Below, piece after piece: positions 1 to 11,113 of a DNA stretch of 64,000 nt (position 1 is its first letter; every line of letters starts with the position of its first letter). The stretch lies in contig CM043953.1 in NCBI GenBank assembly GCA_014529385.2, forward strand, positions 108,258,549 to 108,322,548, given 5' to 3'. The DNA is from Adiantum capillus-veneris (lineage: Eukaryota; Streptophyta; Polypodiopsida; Polypodiales; Pteridaceae). Under the pieces are notes generated by a model. That model saw only the letters and a list, made by a program, of their open reading frames with translations, ran no database searches and was not told the DNA's origin. Both the position numbers and the translations under genes were made by a program.

Positions 1-307
1 AAAGTTCGTTTTTCAAGGTTGATCGTGAGATGTAAAAATAGCCGATTGAGGGTTATCAGACTAGACTCAAGAAAATAGTTGTATGTGACCTAGCCCTATG
101 TTGTCTCCTTATAAGTAGGGACAAGACAAACCTTCTTATTATTATACAAATTCATACTTTGCTGCCTTAAAAAATAAAAGTAAACGAGTGATTAAATCAC
201 GAGGCCTGCAAGTTAACTAAAAATGGCTAAGAGTTCCTATTTAATGTTTGAACTTGATATCCCATCATCAAGCTACAACATCCTACCAAGGGGGTTTTGC
301 CTCCTAG

Positions 308-480
308 ATCACTAGCCTCCAGAAGGATTGTAGGAAATTTGAAATTTGAAATTGTAGCACAGTGCAAAATACATACTAGTGGTCTAACTTCAATTGTCAT
401 TTATGTGAAATCACTAGCCTTTAGAAGGATTGTAGGAAATTTGAAATTTGAAATTGTAGCACAATGCAAAATACATACTA
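308..480. repeat. Tandem duplication, 71-bp units at 102-bp spacing
   Basis: The 71 bases at 308-378 recur at 410-480 with about three substitutions, separated by 31 unrelated bases. Each unit contains the internal echo GAAATTTGAAATTTGAAATT. This is a simple local duplication and makes the open frame at 297-530 repetitive. Confidence 0.9.
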
Positions 481-1122
481 CCCTACTTGGTCTTTTGCGC
501 CATCACGTTGAGCTGATGGAGTCAAGCTAAACCACTAGGCTCCAAGCCTATGACGGTCTCTACGGTGGTCTTAAACATTGAAAAAAAAAAAAACAATCTC
601 ATGTGTAGCCAAAGCACCCTCCCGACCTCCAGTCCCGCCCTTTCTCTCCTTTTACTCGGTCTAGAATCCCAAAAACCCATTAATTTTCTCTCAAGATATT
701 CTAAAGAAATAGTGAGTTGTTGTCACCATCACCTATTTGCATGAAATTTAGCCCTTGCCATCGTCATGCCCTTTTCCTTGCCTCACTTTTCCACCCCACC
801 TGCATTGTGCCCTTCTTCGTAGCCTCCGTATGAGACATCACAAGCGAAAGCCTCCCCCCGCTCCTTCTGCACCACTGTGGATGATCGTCCTGTGTCACGG
901 CTTCTGAGTTGCACCTCCCACATGGATACCACCTCCATTCTCATGCACCTCATACTCCTCCCACACTAAGACATCGTGAGCGCTCATACTACACCAAGCT
1001 GTCCCATACACAACACCGATCGAGCCTCATCAATAAATATGTGTCCCGCCTTCCCTTGATCCTCTCCACAAAAAAATCTCGCTCTCTCACGACAAAGATC
1101 CTGACGCATGGCATCCCTATGA

Positions 1123-1124
<2 letters not shown>

Positions 1125-1184
<60 letters not shown>
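1125..1184. repeat. (CT)n microsatellite
   Basis: An uninterrupted TC dinucleotide run of about 30 units. Confidence 0.97.
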
Positions 1185-1186
<2 letters not shown>

Positions 1187-1285
1187 GTATGCGACACCCG
1201 CACCTCTTTGTCACCTCAAAGCCACCCATTGACTTCCTTCTCTCTCTCCCTCTTGACCACGTGCCAGCTCTAGCATGGGATCAGT

Positions 1286-1409
<124 letters not shown>

Positions 1410-1601
1410 CCAACGCATGTGCAAAAAAAACCCAAGCATAACGCTCCTATGTAGTCATCTTTCACTTTGTCTCCATTTGTCCCCATGCAAGAAATCTTGC
1501 TATGACACACACACGAAGACCATGCGATGGTCTCTGCCTCAAAAACTATTTGCCTCTTTTGCTTTGCCTTAGCATTCGAACACAGAGAAAATCTCTCTCT
1601 T

Positions 1602-1603
<2 letters not shown>

Positions 1604-1635
<32 letters not shown>
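1604..1635. repeat. (CT)n microsatellite
   Basis: A CT run of about 16 units, followed by a short C-run at about 1664-1675. Confidence 0.95.
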
Positions 1636-1637
<2 letters not shown>

Positions 1638-2199
1638 CGTGCCATGCTCAGTGTCCATGCGACCCCCCCCCCCCCTAATTTAGCTTTCATCTAAACTTTT
1701 ATACAAGCATCTTCGGTGATTCCTATAAAAAGAAATGAAAAAAACATTTGTGGCATCTATTTTGTGAGTTCTTATTTTTGTTAGGTCGAATCTGGATAGA
1801 TGTCGTCTAACAACACCCTTCGTCCACGTTCTAGCCTTGCTCTTTTATCGCAAAATGATGCGAACTCTGCACCTTATTGATAGATCAAGTCATTCCCAAT
1901 AGCCATTGTGGCAAGAAGGCTTTGGTGCTTGTTATGCGTCCATGTTTTGTTTTTTTAAAAGAGTTCATGAACTTTGCACCTATTGCTTTACGCATGCTCC
2001 ACCAGGTAGGTGTCCGTCCTTGCGTTTTGATAATGGTTGCCTCCTTGCAACTGTGTGTCAAGTCTCCAAGTGGCTCGTTGTCCGCACGTCTTCAACTCCT
2101 CCATGCTCATTCCTTGCAAGAGCCCCACTCCCTACTATTTCCTCTTTTCCACAACGGTATCTCTGGAGATACTCATGTACGACGATTGCTTGAGAATCG

Positions 2200-2475
2200 T
2201 GGGCACATGCTCTTGTAATTTGTGTAGAAACAAAGAGGTAATTTCTCCAAAATCTTCCAAATGAAATGAAATAACTCAAGTGAGTGGAATAGTGTAATTC
2301 TTGCCGTCATGTTTGCTAACAGTATGTAAGGGAATATTGTTGAGGGCTTGCCTTGTAGTTTCATGATGTATTGAGTGATCCCTCAAAGTTCGGTGCCAAC
2401 TTGAGGCAATGATGTCTTTTTATGGAGATTTTGATATATTCATTTACAATTGTGAGTTTGACAAAAAACCATAAA
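2200..2475 (+). repeat. Dispersed repeat copy with palindromic tail
   Basis: This stretch shares phrases with 60080-60310, such as GATGTATTGAGTG and TTGAGGCAATG, in the same order and spacing. It ends at about 2448-2475 with CAATTGTGAGTTTG followed by an A-rich run. That is the same tail, in the opposite orientation, as the repeats at 59530, 61950 and 57110. A LINE or SINE 3' end is the likely source, but I recognise no family. Confidence 0.45.
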
Positions 2476-2698
2476 ATTAAACCTTCAAAATGAAATACTC
2501 CTACTACTATTGGGTCCTTTCAAAAACATTAACCGGAATCTCTTGCGATACCCTTGCTTCCCACCTTTGCCCTGTGCGAGATCGACTCATGCACTTCCTA
2601 CTCGATCAAAAGCAAAAATCTCCATCATCCTCCAGCTCACAATCGCCTGTACACAGAGCTCTCTATCTCTCACTCTTGCTTTCACCCTAAAACACACA

Positions 2699-2816
<118 letters not shown>

Positions 2817-3210
2817 CCTCTCTCCCTCGCACACACTATCTCCTCCTCGCACAGAAAGGCATCACTAAGCTTCCATTTGTAGCAAGAGAGTGACCTTTCG
2901 ATGACACCATTCCAAGGCAACGCCGACACAATGCAGATCATGGGGTCTGCATTGAGCCACCCTTGCCACGATTGTCTGAACATTTGAGATGCCCCTGCCA
3001 CGATTGTCTGAACAAAAAATCTCTCTCCCTCCATAGTCCAGACCAAAAGGCTCTATGTCCGTTTCTCTCTCCTCGTCACCATCCCTGGCACAGCAACGCT
3101 CGCATTTTCTCTCATAGATAGCATCTTTGTCAGCCACCTCCAGCCATGAGATGCTCCTCATTTTCGCATTCCTTGTAGGGCTATGCTTCTCTTCACACAG
3201 GCTTTGCTCC

Positions 3211-3229
3211 TCCCCCCCCCCCCCCCCCC
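3211..3229. repeat. Poly-C tract
   Basis: A C-run of about 18 bases ending in GGGAG. Confidence 0.95.
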
Positions 3230-3322
3230 GGGAGTCCGTTGTTCTACTGTGTTCTAGCGTGAGCCCACATGCCTTCCGCACAGCCCTGCTCTGGGCTTAG
3301 TCGCATACAACAGCTCCTTCTA

Positions 3323-3353
<31 letters not shown>
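3323..3353. repeat. (CA)n microsatellite
   Basis: About 15 CA units, followed at 3395-3415 by a short GA-rich run. Confidence 0.95.
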
Positions 3354-3354
<1 letters not shown>

Positions 3355-5162
3355 ATCTGGCATTCGCACCTCAGTTCACAATGTTTGTCTGAGAGTGAGA
3401 GAGAAAGAGAGAGAGATTCCACTCATTATTAACGACGGGCAAGCCATTTCGCAACCGCCTGACCCAACTGAGGGACAACTCCGTAACCTAGCTCACGGAA
3501 CAGGCTCCGACCTTAACCCCCTCGATGGGTTGACGCCTCCACTCTCTGTCCATTCCGTGTTCTTAGATACCTCTACCTGCCATGGCCTACAAAACAAACA
3601 CATAAATCAAGAAACTATCTTCGATCCTCTGAACATGCACACCGATGCACGCGGCACTGCAGCTCCATCCAATCATCAAAAAATCTCTCGCCCCCTCTTT
3701 CCACGTGTCATCTGTCCTTCTTTTTCATCTCAAGCCATACAAGAATCCAAGGAGATTCCACTTAATGAGACACTTAGGAAGATTGGCAGCACCTACTCAC
3801 CCTTAAAAGTGGAGGGTTGGGTACTAAAAGCCTTTGTAGTAGGTCCCCAAAACGTTGTTAAGTGAACCCATTAATTAGTTGTGAGAGAGAATAATTAGTT
3901 GTGAGAGGGAAAGAAAAGAGAAGTGAAGGGGAAAAGAGGGCGTAGCTTAGGGAGGGAGTATTCTTTTTTTTAATGATTAAGGACACCCCATAGAGCACCA
4001 TAGGTATGTAGCTAGTGGCTAAGCTTGAATTTAATTTGCTCTACGTGATGAGGTCAAATGCTACAAAAATAAAGTTGAAGTTCGAAATGGTTTTAGTTTT
4101 GGACCGTGAGTGGATTGGAGATCCTAAAGCATCTTGGAAAGATTTTATTTTGTCTAATGAAAAGCGAAAGTAGACCCAAAAAATAGAAAACAAAAAATAA
4201 AAAAATAGGTGCCCAAAACGTTTCTTTCATTTCTTTTTGAAGGAACCACCAAAGATGCTTATGTAAGAGTTGGATGAAAACTAAACTAGGTGGTTCGAGG
4301 GGGGGGGGGTCGTATGGGTAGTGTGTAGAAATGGTGTTTGTTTGCTTGCTGGTTATGTGAACACTTCAACTTGGCGAGGTTGAAGAGAAATCTAATGCTT
4401 TTGGCAAAGTTAAAATCCCAAGTGGGAGTAGACTAATGCTTTGAGATGGGGGATATACTCTACCTGGTGTGAATTGTCTCTAACAAGTGTCATAAAGCCG
4501 TAATGAGATGGAAACCCCACGAATGTAAGACGTTGATATGGGCAAAAAAAATTCACATGAGGGCGGCAAAAGAGGGTGTTAAAATCCTATGGTTCCAAGA
4601 AGAAGAACACTGGAAGATCCTCTTCCACCACCTTTGGGTTCACACTAGGGGGGTGGAAATGGAGACGAACATGAATTAAAAATGCCTTCAGAGGATATTA
4701 AAAGAATATAAGGTCCATGTCACACTCACGGATGACATACGATTGACTGCCATTGCCTCAATGAGCAACCAAAGGTGTGCTATCAGGGACCATGTCACAT
4801 AGGAACTACGGACGCCCTATTGCCAATGAGCAACCAAACAATTGGTCAGAGGTTCGCACCAATTAGTGTCGTAGTTGTGGTTGGGTGAGGTTGGAAAAGC
4901 TCGACTCCTCGGACGATCTCTATCTGCCAACTCAACTACATGGAAGGTTGTCCATCACCTCGTGTGCATCTGATTCAGGCACACGTAGCACACTCGTCCC
5001 TGTGTAATAGGGGCCTACAGTGTAGCAGGACGTGCTTGCTGCTCGTACACTTAACACTTCAAACTCTTGAGCCGATGTGGGCGGGGGGGCAGGGGGGGAG
5101 AAGGTTTCGTCTCAAGCATTTCCAGTGCATTGTGTGAATGCACCCCGACAGTTAGCCATTAG

Positions 5163-5540
5163 TTGCACACCAGCTCAGCACCCCTGCTTGACATGTATGC
5201 TCAATGTGGTATACTTCAAAACGAGTCGTCTCTTGGAATGCACAGATTGCAGGATTTGCCCAACAGGCCGTGCAAGGCCAATAAGCAGTGGGATGTTTGC
5301 AGCGGGTGCAAATTAGCGACGGAGTCTTTGAAATATGCTGGCATCTACAAAGCTGCATGTAGCACTACGTATGATGCTGTGATATGGGCAAAAGATTTCA
5401 AGATGATATTGTTAGACAGGGGATGTTGAGAAAAGATATCGTGCTTGGCATTGCGTTGGTCGATATGTATACCAAATGTGGTGTGCTTCAAATAGCAACA
5501 CTCTTTATTTGAGTCGGTGGGTGATGTAAGAGTACAATCG
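5163..5540 (+). pseudogene. Pentatricopeptide repeat (PLS-type) gene fragment
   Basis: Translating all three forward frames gives consecutive pieces of a plant PPR protein. 5163 onward reads LLDMYAQCGIL, 5222 onward reads VVSWNAQIAGFAQ, and 5381 onward reads DMGKRFQDDIVRQG followed by LGIALVDMYTKCGVL. These are standard phrases of PLS-class PPR proteins, which bind organellar RNA. The frame changes between the pieces, and no start or C-terminal E/DYW domain is visible. It is therefore a frameshifted fragment covering about three repeats. Upstream bases from about 5077 may belong to it but are too decayed to call. Confidence 0.8.
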
Positions 5541-5677
5541 ATTGGGGTTGCTGGCAAGCCTAATCACATGACTGTCGAGAACCATATTCTGTTGCAACTG
5601 TTAGTTTGGCCTAATGAATATATCTACACTCCCAAATTTGTTTGGAGTACAGTACACGAGTGTACAAGCACGGATCA

Positions 5678-6924
5678 TTAGCATATGCTCACAGGTGGCT
5701 CCAGCAAGACCACTTGTATGTCCGCAAGGGAAGTCGGAGATGCAGTCTCAAGCTGATGGTGAAGCCTTGCCATGGAGGTTTGTAGAAGGAGGCTTGTGGA
5801 GCCTACTAGGTTTTGTACATCCTTTTTTGCTTGCTTTGTGGAGGGAACATGCAGCAATGATTCATAGATGTGATGCAAAGAGGCATCCAACATCTCATGG
5901 AAAAGAGTGGCACCGCATGCCTCCCTTTGGGCTGCATCAAGCCGAGAAAGCTCTTTCTGAAGTCGAGCTTGTATATTGTCGAGAAGTGTCGACCCCCAAA
6001 CTGGCCTTCTTGGAAAGTGCAAAGGGGTTGCCATGGAGTAAAGAGACTGACCTGCCTCCTGGTGAAGAAAGGGCAATTAAGAGAAGCCCGAGAGAGAATT
6101 AGAGGCGCAGAACTGCGCTCCAAGCACAAAAGCCAGGGAATCATCTTCCTTCAAATCCTCACAATGCATCAAGACGGGAGGAGCTGGAAGCCTCTCCCCC
6201 GTCCTTCTAAGTATGAACTGCAAGCTTGAAGTCTCTTTGTGGTCAATTTTGGAGTTGGTGCTTTGGCTTGCTTGTCTCCTTTGTAGAGTCAGTGTCCGTG
6301 TTGGCCCCAAGGGTCCTCTTCTTCACCTTGCCTAATGCCTGCCCGGCAGTAACAACCCTCACTCCAGTAACCTTGACACCTTGTTCACATGCCATCATGT
6401 TCTCTCAAGTCTTGCAATTCATCCTTCCAAGGCATCTTCTAAATCATGTTGCATGCAGAATCCTCTGGTTTTTGAGGTCAAAATTGGAATAGAAGAGGTC
6501 AAACCTTTTCATTCTTCAAGATCGGCCGTAACAATTGCTGGCCATATGGGACAAAATACACCAGCCATGGCACACACAACAGCAACATCCCTTGCGCCAT
6601 TTGATAGGCGATGCTTGTTAACTCCCTATTTTGGTATATCGATAAAAGTGCTGCCCTTGATCTGGTCAATGGCGAACAAATCACCTCGGACTCTCTCAAA
6701 GTTGTTGAAAGCTTCAATGATACAGAACTCCTCGAAGCCTGTTCAAATTTGTTGCCTAAGCACCCATCCAACTGCCTGCCAACCCTTTCCATTGGTATGG
6801 CAACCTTGATTATGCCGCTCGTAATCCAGGGCAAGGCATGGTGTAGAAAACCCGTTTGTTTCCAGCAATAGAGGTGTGCACGCCATGAACGATGCAGGTG
6901 CAAACTTTGAAGTGAGGCAACCAT
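5678..6924 (-). other. Possible degenerate coding stretch, unrecognised
   Basis: Three minus-strand open stretches (6499-6924, 6077-6310 and 5678-6076) lie in order but in different frames. The last encodes about 130 residues with a helix-like pattern (for example RLQKELSRLDAAQREA and EMLDASLHHIYESLL), which reads more like real protein than a random frame. Overlapping plus-strand frames look random. I do not recognise the protein. It may be exon remnants of a decayed gene, or chance. Confidence 0.25.
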
Positions 6925-6939
6925 TAGGTTGCATTACGG

Positions 6940-7900
6940 GGGGAGAGAGAGAGATGAAATGAAATGTTATATTAACGTCTTCAAAAGGCCAAAGTGACGA
7001 GGAAGTTACAATGTGGTGGATCTGATACAAAGTCAGAGTAACAAGATGACAGAATGACAAAATGACAAAATAAAATACTATGGAATCCTAAACTGCTAGG
7101 AGTGGACTAAGCAGTTAAACAACTAGCTGCGATAGCTAGATCACATGAGATCTAGCATCGGTCGCTGGCGGATCTCATCAATCTCCTCCATGGTCAGTAG
7201 TCTGACCGAGCGTAGTGCATGTCGAGCCAAAGTGACCCGAATCCTTTGATGCAGCCTCCGTCGATGCTGTGTAGTCCTCCACAGTCATGGGCATCTGGAT
7301 CTCCCCAGCTCAGTCGCTCGGTCGATCAGTATGCCTCTGGTGTAAAGCGACAAGCTCTACTGTGGTAGTAACTCCTCCGGGTGTCCAGTGGCAGCTCTAA
7401 AGAAGTCTGTGATCTGTCTCTGAGACTGGCTAGCCTCTCATCCCATCAGCAGGCTCTCTCTGTGTCTGTGCAGCTCGAGAAAGAACAAACCCAGGCATCT
7501 CTGATCCTCGTACTACATGACTCTAGAGAATGGTCCAAAGCCCTCTCTGAACAAGCAATGGAAGTGGCCTCGCCTCGTATCTCATAGTAGACGGGGCAAT
7601 GGCATGTGTAGTGCAACTCTGTCTCAGGCTCGATGTCACACAGGGGGCATGTCCTAGCCTCTGCTAGTACTCCGCTGTATCTTCTAGTCTCGATCCACAG
7701 CTGGTGTGAAGATGTGCGTATCTGGCCAATAGCACATCGTTTCCCATGAGACAAGTGGGTGTCCATGTATATGGGCCTCATCACAAAACCATCCTCCGTA
7801 AGCTGGAGGAGATGCTCTCTGTAGAAAGCCATCTTCGTGCCCAACTCCTGTGCTAGCTGTATCCATGTCCTCTTGGTGTGTAGCTGAGTCAAGTCTTGGC
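6940..7900 (-). mobile_element. LINE-like non-LTR retrotransposon, 3' end
   Basis: The minus-strand frame at 7446-7892 is the C-terminal end of a LINE ORF2. Downstream on the minus strand (7446 to about 6940) lies a probable 3' UTR. It contains short tandem ATTTTGTC-type repeats (7042-7072) and ends in a pyrimidine-rich CT run at about 6940-6955. The element is 5'-truncated just upstream of 7900, next to a GA microsatellite. Confidence 0.6.
7446..7892 (-). pseudogene. LINE ORF2 C-terminal zinc-binding region
   Basis: About 148 residues. The diagnostic part reads IRTSSHQLWIETRR, then RTCPLCD and ELHYTCHCPVYYEIRG. This C-x2-C...H-x3-C pattern, directly after a basic helix, is what plant LINE polyproteins show after the reverse transcriptase domain. 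No reverse transcriptase or endonuclease motif is present upstream, so it is a truncated remnant. The frame stays open beyond 7446 toward about 7340. Confidence 0.6.
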
Positions 7901-7916
7901 CAATGAGCCTAGTGAG

Positions 7917-7943
7917 CGAGAGAGAGAGAGAGAGAGAGAGAGA
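7917..7943. repeat. (GA)n microsatellite
   Basis: About 13 GA units at the 5'-truncated edge of the LINE-like element. Confidence 0.93.
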
Positions 7944-8410
7944 ATCTTCCGTGGCTCTCGACTCTTGAGCTCACCTAGAATATCATCATTTTTTTAAGTG
8001 CGTGTTTGCCACAATGAGTGCCCACTAAGTTTTTTTACCAATAAAAAAAGTACGTATTTTGAAAAAATATTCACCCTTTTTACCCCCATCAATGTAAGAT
8101 GCTTGCACTCCAAAGTAGAAGCAGAAGCTACCCACGTGGCACACTATTATTGGATGCAGTAAATAAAGCAAGACATTAGCGTAAAGCTAAAAATAAAGCA
8201 GGACGTTAACGTGTCGATAGTGGTAATATAAGCAAACGCAGTGTTTTGCAGCCTCACGTAGCGAACAGGGCATTAAAAGAAAGGAACGCAGGAGCTGTAA
8301 ACAGCAATCGCAGAAGAAGTTTGGAGAATTTGCTCGCAAGATTCGATTCAAGGTAGGCATGTACTTACACATGCCTCTGTCTGTGTGTGTGCGTCTTTGT
8401 GTTACACGTG

Positions 8411-8412
<2 letters not shown>

Positions 8413-8508
<96 letters not shown>
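8413..8508. repeat. Compound (TG)n(AG)n microsatellite
   Basis: About 18 TG units (8413-8448) run straight into about 30 AG units with one AT interruption. It is the same purine/pyrimidine compound type as at 1287 and 2705, in the other orientation. Confidence 0.97.
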
Positions 8509-8728
8509 TCCACCAGCAAAGCTTGACACAGCTCAAAGCAGGCAGCCTTGCAGGACAAGCTTGACACAGCTCAAAGTAGGCACCCTTGCAGGACTCAGCA
8601 GGCAGAAGGCCACAAGGTTGACAGTGTGTCATTGTGTGTAGAGTCGCCCTTGAAAGGAGGGACACTTAGTTGTCAGTGATCTTCACATCTTAGTGAGGAC
8701 CCAAGAGGCTGTACTGTGTAGCAGCTGG

Positions 8729-8731
<3 letters not shown>

Positions 8732-8773
<42 letters not shown>
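8732..8773. repeat. (GA)n microsatellite
   Basis: About 21 GA units. Confidence 0.96.
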
Positions 8774-8776
<3 letters not shown>

Positions 8777-9461
8777 AAAAGCTCAGGGTTTGAGACTGTA
8801 GCGACAGTCGAGAGCGTCGAAAAGCCTGATACCAACACTGACTTTAGCAAAGAGAAGCCCAGATTCCAGAGTCCAGAGAATTGAAAACGAGCAAGTAAGG
8901 AAGAGAGAACTCAGATGTTGACGTGCGCTACAAGCAAGTAAAATTTTCTTCGATTCGCAATTTTCTTGCGTGCAAGTGGAGGTGGGACTGTTTTCTGATC
9001 CATTCATAGCCTTGAAAACACTAAGACAACCCTCTGTAGTTGGTCGAGGAGTGGGATTGGAGGCTCCTACAGGGCAATGTCAGGGTTGGAGAGGAGCAAC
9101 TGCTAATAAGGATGGGTATGCACTCGAAGGAGAGGTAAGAGATGAGCCTCAACATGCCGACCGAGAGGGACTTCACCTCCAGTATCGAAGGGAGCATAGA
9201 CGAAAGGTACCGGAGCAGGGTCAACATTACCGCCAGAGTCAAAGGGGTTTGAAGAAGAATCTCTTGGTGAGGGAAGTTGTTTCAAGGCTAAATAACTGAG
9301 CTGTGTGTTGCAGAAGAGATGGCATGGCAAGCTGAGTGTTGCTTTGGTAGAGGCACTCAAAAGAGAAGGGTTGGAAGTAGTGCTCAGAAGTAACAGGCAT
9401 AGCTTTATAAGCATCAAGCAAGTCCATCCTGGAAAGAAAATAAGAGTCAGGAATAACCTGA

Positions 9462-9708
9462 TCACCATCAGCAGGTGCCTGACCATTGAGTGGCACAAGA
9501 GAAGCTTGATGAAGTGATCTATGCATCGTGCGAGGTTGACGGCGAATGGATGCGTGCAAGGTGATGACTGTTTGTTTTTGGATCGTCCCGCCTGCGAGGA
9601 TTGAGGGTATTCAAGGGTTTTGGGCTGAAGCTACATCTATGAAAGCGTCCTTTGCAGTAGGTGTATACTGAACCGCTGGCTTCAAGACACCGCCTGGCTT
9701 TGCCGGTT
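9462..9708. repeat. Host tandem unit A, left part (split by element A)
   Basis: Homologous to 50963-51213, the first part of unit B. Shared phrases are GACCATTGAGTGG, TCTATGCATCGTGCG, CAAGGGTTTTGGGCTGAAGC and AGGTGTATACTGAACCG, in the same order. Unit A is interrupted at 9704-9708 (CGGTT) by the 40-kb insertion and resumes at 49912. The minus strand is partly open here (for example RTMHRSLHQASLVPLNG), but no family is recognised. Confidence 0.85.
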
Positions 9709-10298
9709 TGTTAACCCTCACGGCTCACAGACACCCTATTACCTACGACGGACGTTGTAACCTACGGCGGACATTGTATTATTTATTTGGTAGAGTCAGG
9801 TACCGGGCTTGTCGGTCCAATAGGAAAAGGGTAAGAGTGATCGCCGATGAGAGGCGCACTCTAACTGGAACATTCAAGGGATTAGTTGGCTAAGCATGGG
9901 CGCCCAAGTGTGAATGGGGCGAGCTCATATAAAAGTCAACTAAACCTAAAATTCACTCATTCTCTTATTTGTGCAATAGAAGAGTGCTCTTGCTCCATCT
10001 CCTTCTTCTTCACCTCCTTGTGTGTGTGTGTATATGTGTGTGAGAGAGAGAGTGTGTGTGAACGATCGAGCATTACGAAGGCATGACGGCGGTGAAGCGG
10101 TTGAGCGCGGCGTGGCGGCGTCTCCTTCTTCTTCGCGGCGAGGAATCCTCCACGAAGCAAGCGTAGAGCGGTGAGTGACACACCATCGCCTTCTTTGAGC
10201 TTACTAGTTTAGGCTTGTTGTGTGCTTGGAGCCATTTGTGGCTCGCACACGGTGTATCAGCAAGTTCCTTGAAATGACACGTGCGACATACGCGCACA
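9709..10298 (+). repeat. Element A 5' LTR
   Basis: 590 bp, TG...CA ends. By eye it is roughly 97% identical to the LTR at 49320-49911, with most differences in the GT/GA run and the U5 part. It contains a TATA box, a TG/GA microsatellite (10019-10060), and GC-rich sequence just before its end. Confidence 0.95.
9927..9934 (+). promoter_or_regulatory. TATA box of element A 5' LTR
   Basis: ATATAAAA preceded by GGGGCGAGCTC, about 220 bp into the LTR. This is a normal position for the retrotransposon promoter. The same sequence stands in the 3' LTR at 49538-49545. Confidence 0.7.
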
Positions 10299-10302
10299 TT
10301 TT

Positions 10303-10320
10303 TGGCGCCGTTGCCGGGGA
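10303..10320 (+). other. Primer binding site, tRNA-Asp type
   Basis: TGGCGCCGTTGCCGGGGA begins four bases after the LTR. It is complementary to the 3' end of plant tRNA-Asp including CCA, the primer used by many Athila and Tat gypsy elements. It fixes the LTR end at 10298. Confidence 0.92.
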
Positions 10321-11113
10321 ATGCCGTGCATTAAGCTCGAGTAGCACTCTGTGCTTCTCCGTGGTGCAATTTCTATTGTAGGAAAGGTAAGGAAGGAGTG
10401 TGTGTGTGTGTGTGTGTTGAGAAGAGGGATTTGGTGTTATACTGTGTGTTTTTTTTATTAATGGACTTTTCAAAGGTTCTGTGTTTATTCTCTGTGTATT
10501 AAGGTAGTTAGTTTTCTTTGTTAATAGAGATTTCAAAGGTTCTGTGTTTATTCTCTGTGTATTAAGGTAGTTAGTTTTCTGTGTACAGTAAGTAGGAAGT
10601 AGATTAGTGAGAGTTAATAGAGTGTGTTAGTGTGTAAGAGTAGGTGTATTAGTTAGAAGTAGGTAGAGAGAGTGTGTGTGTACTCTCGCACAGGCCGCGG
10701 CGGCCTTATCCTTTTAAAAAATAATAATAATAATAATAATAATTTTTTAAAAAAATTAAAGGTAGGACCGGGATCGGGAATATCTCCCAGACCCAAGCCC
10801 AAGCTCACGCTCAGGCCTAGGCCTCAGTCGCCTTTTAAAAAAACGAATTTTAGCTTCACACGTAGCTAAAAATTGATTTTTGAGGACCAACGGAACATCA
10901 GATGCCCGAAAATTGTGTTGTAAAGCACACAGCGACCCTTTAAGTGATACACTCGTTTCGAGCTATCACACACTTCAATCAAAAAAATCAAACATAAAAA
11001 AAACATCAAAAACAAAAAAAAAATCAAGTAGAAAACGGGGTGCAAAACACCCACAAAACAAAGCAAGTAACCTTTGAGGGTACTTGCCGACACTTGTAGG
11101 GCACCCAAAGCAC
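10321..11113. other. Element A 5' leader
   Basis: Non-coding leader of about 790 bp. It contains a GT run (10400-10418) and a duplicated phrase of about 55 bp, TTTCAAAGGTTCTGTGTTTATT (here cited only by position, 10470-10520 and 10530-10575). It also holds an (AAT)n run at 10720-10742 and A-rich stretches at 10980-11030. I see no gene. Confidence 0.6.
10720..10742. repeat. (AAT)n microsatellite
   Basis: About seven AAT units in the element A leader. Confidence 0.9.

Larger units (their letters stand above)
7960..9461. other. Non-genic stretch
   Basis: No gene is supported. It holds the two microsatellites listed separately. At 8504-8604 a phrase containing GCTTGACACAGCTCAAAG is repeated (8521 and 8560). 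Minus-strand open frames at 9103-9559 lack recognisable domains, although one of them runs into the tandem unit that starts at about 9462. Confidence 0.5.

Noticed and set aside
308-480. CRISPR-like spacing of two repeats
   Set aside because: There are only two 71-bp units in plant DNA and no array; it is an ordinary duplication.
3269-3865. 198-codon plus-strand frame as a possible gene
   Set aside because: It crosses a CA repeat, has no recognisable domain or homologous phrase, and contains low-complexity stretches; it is kept only as a mention.
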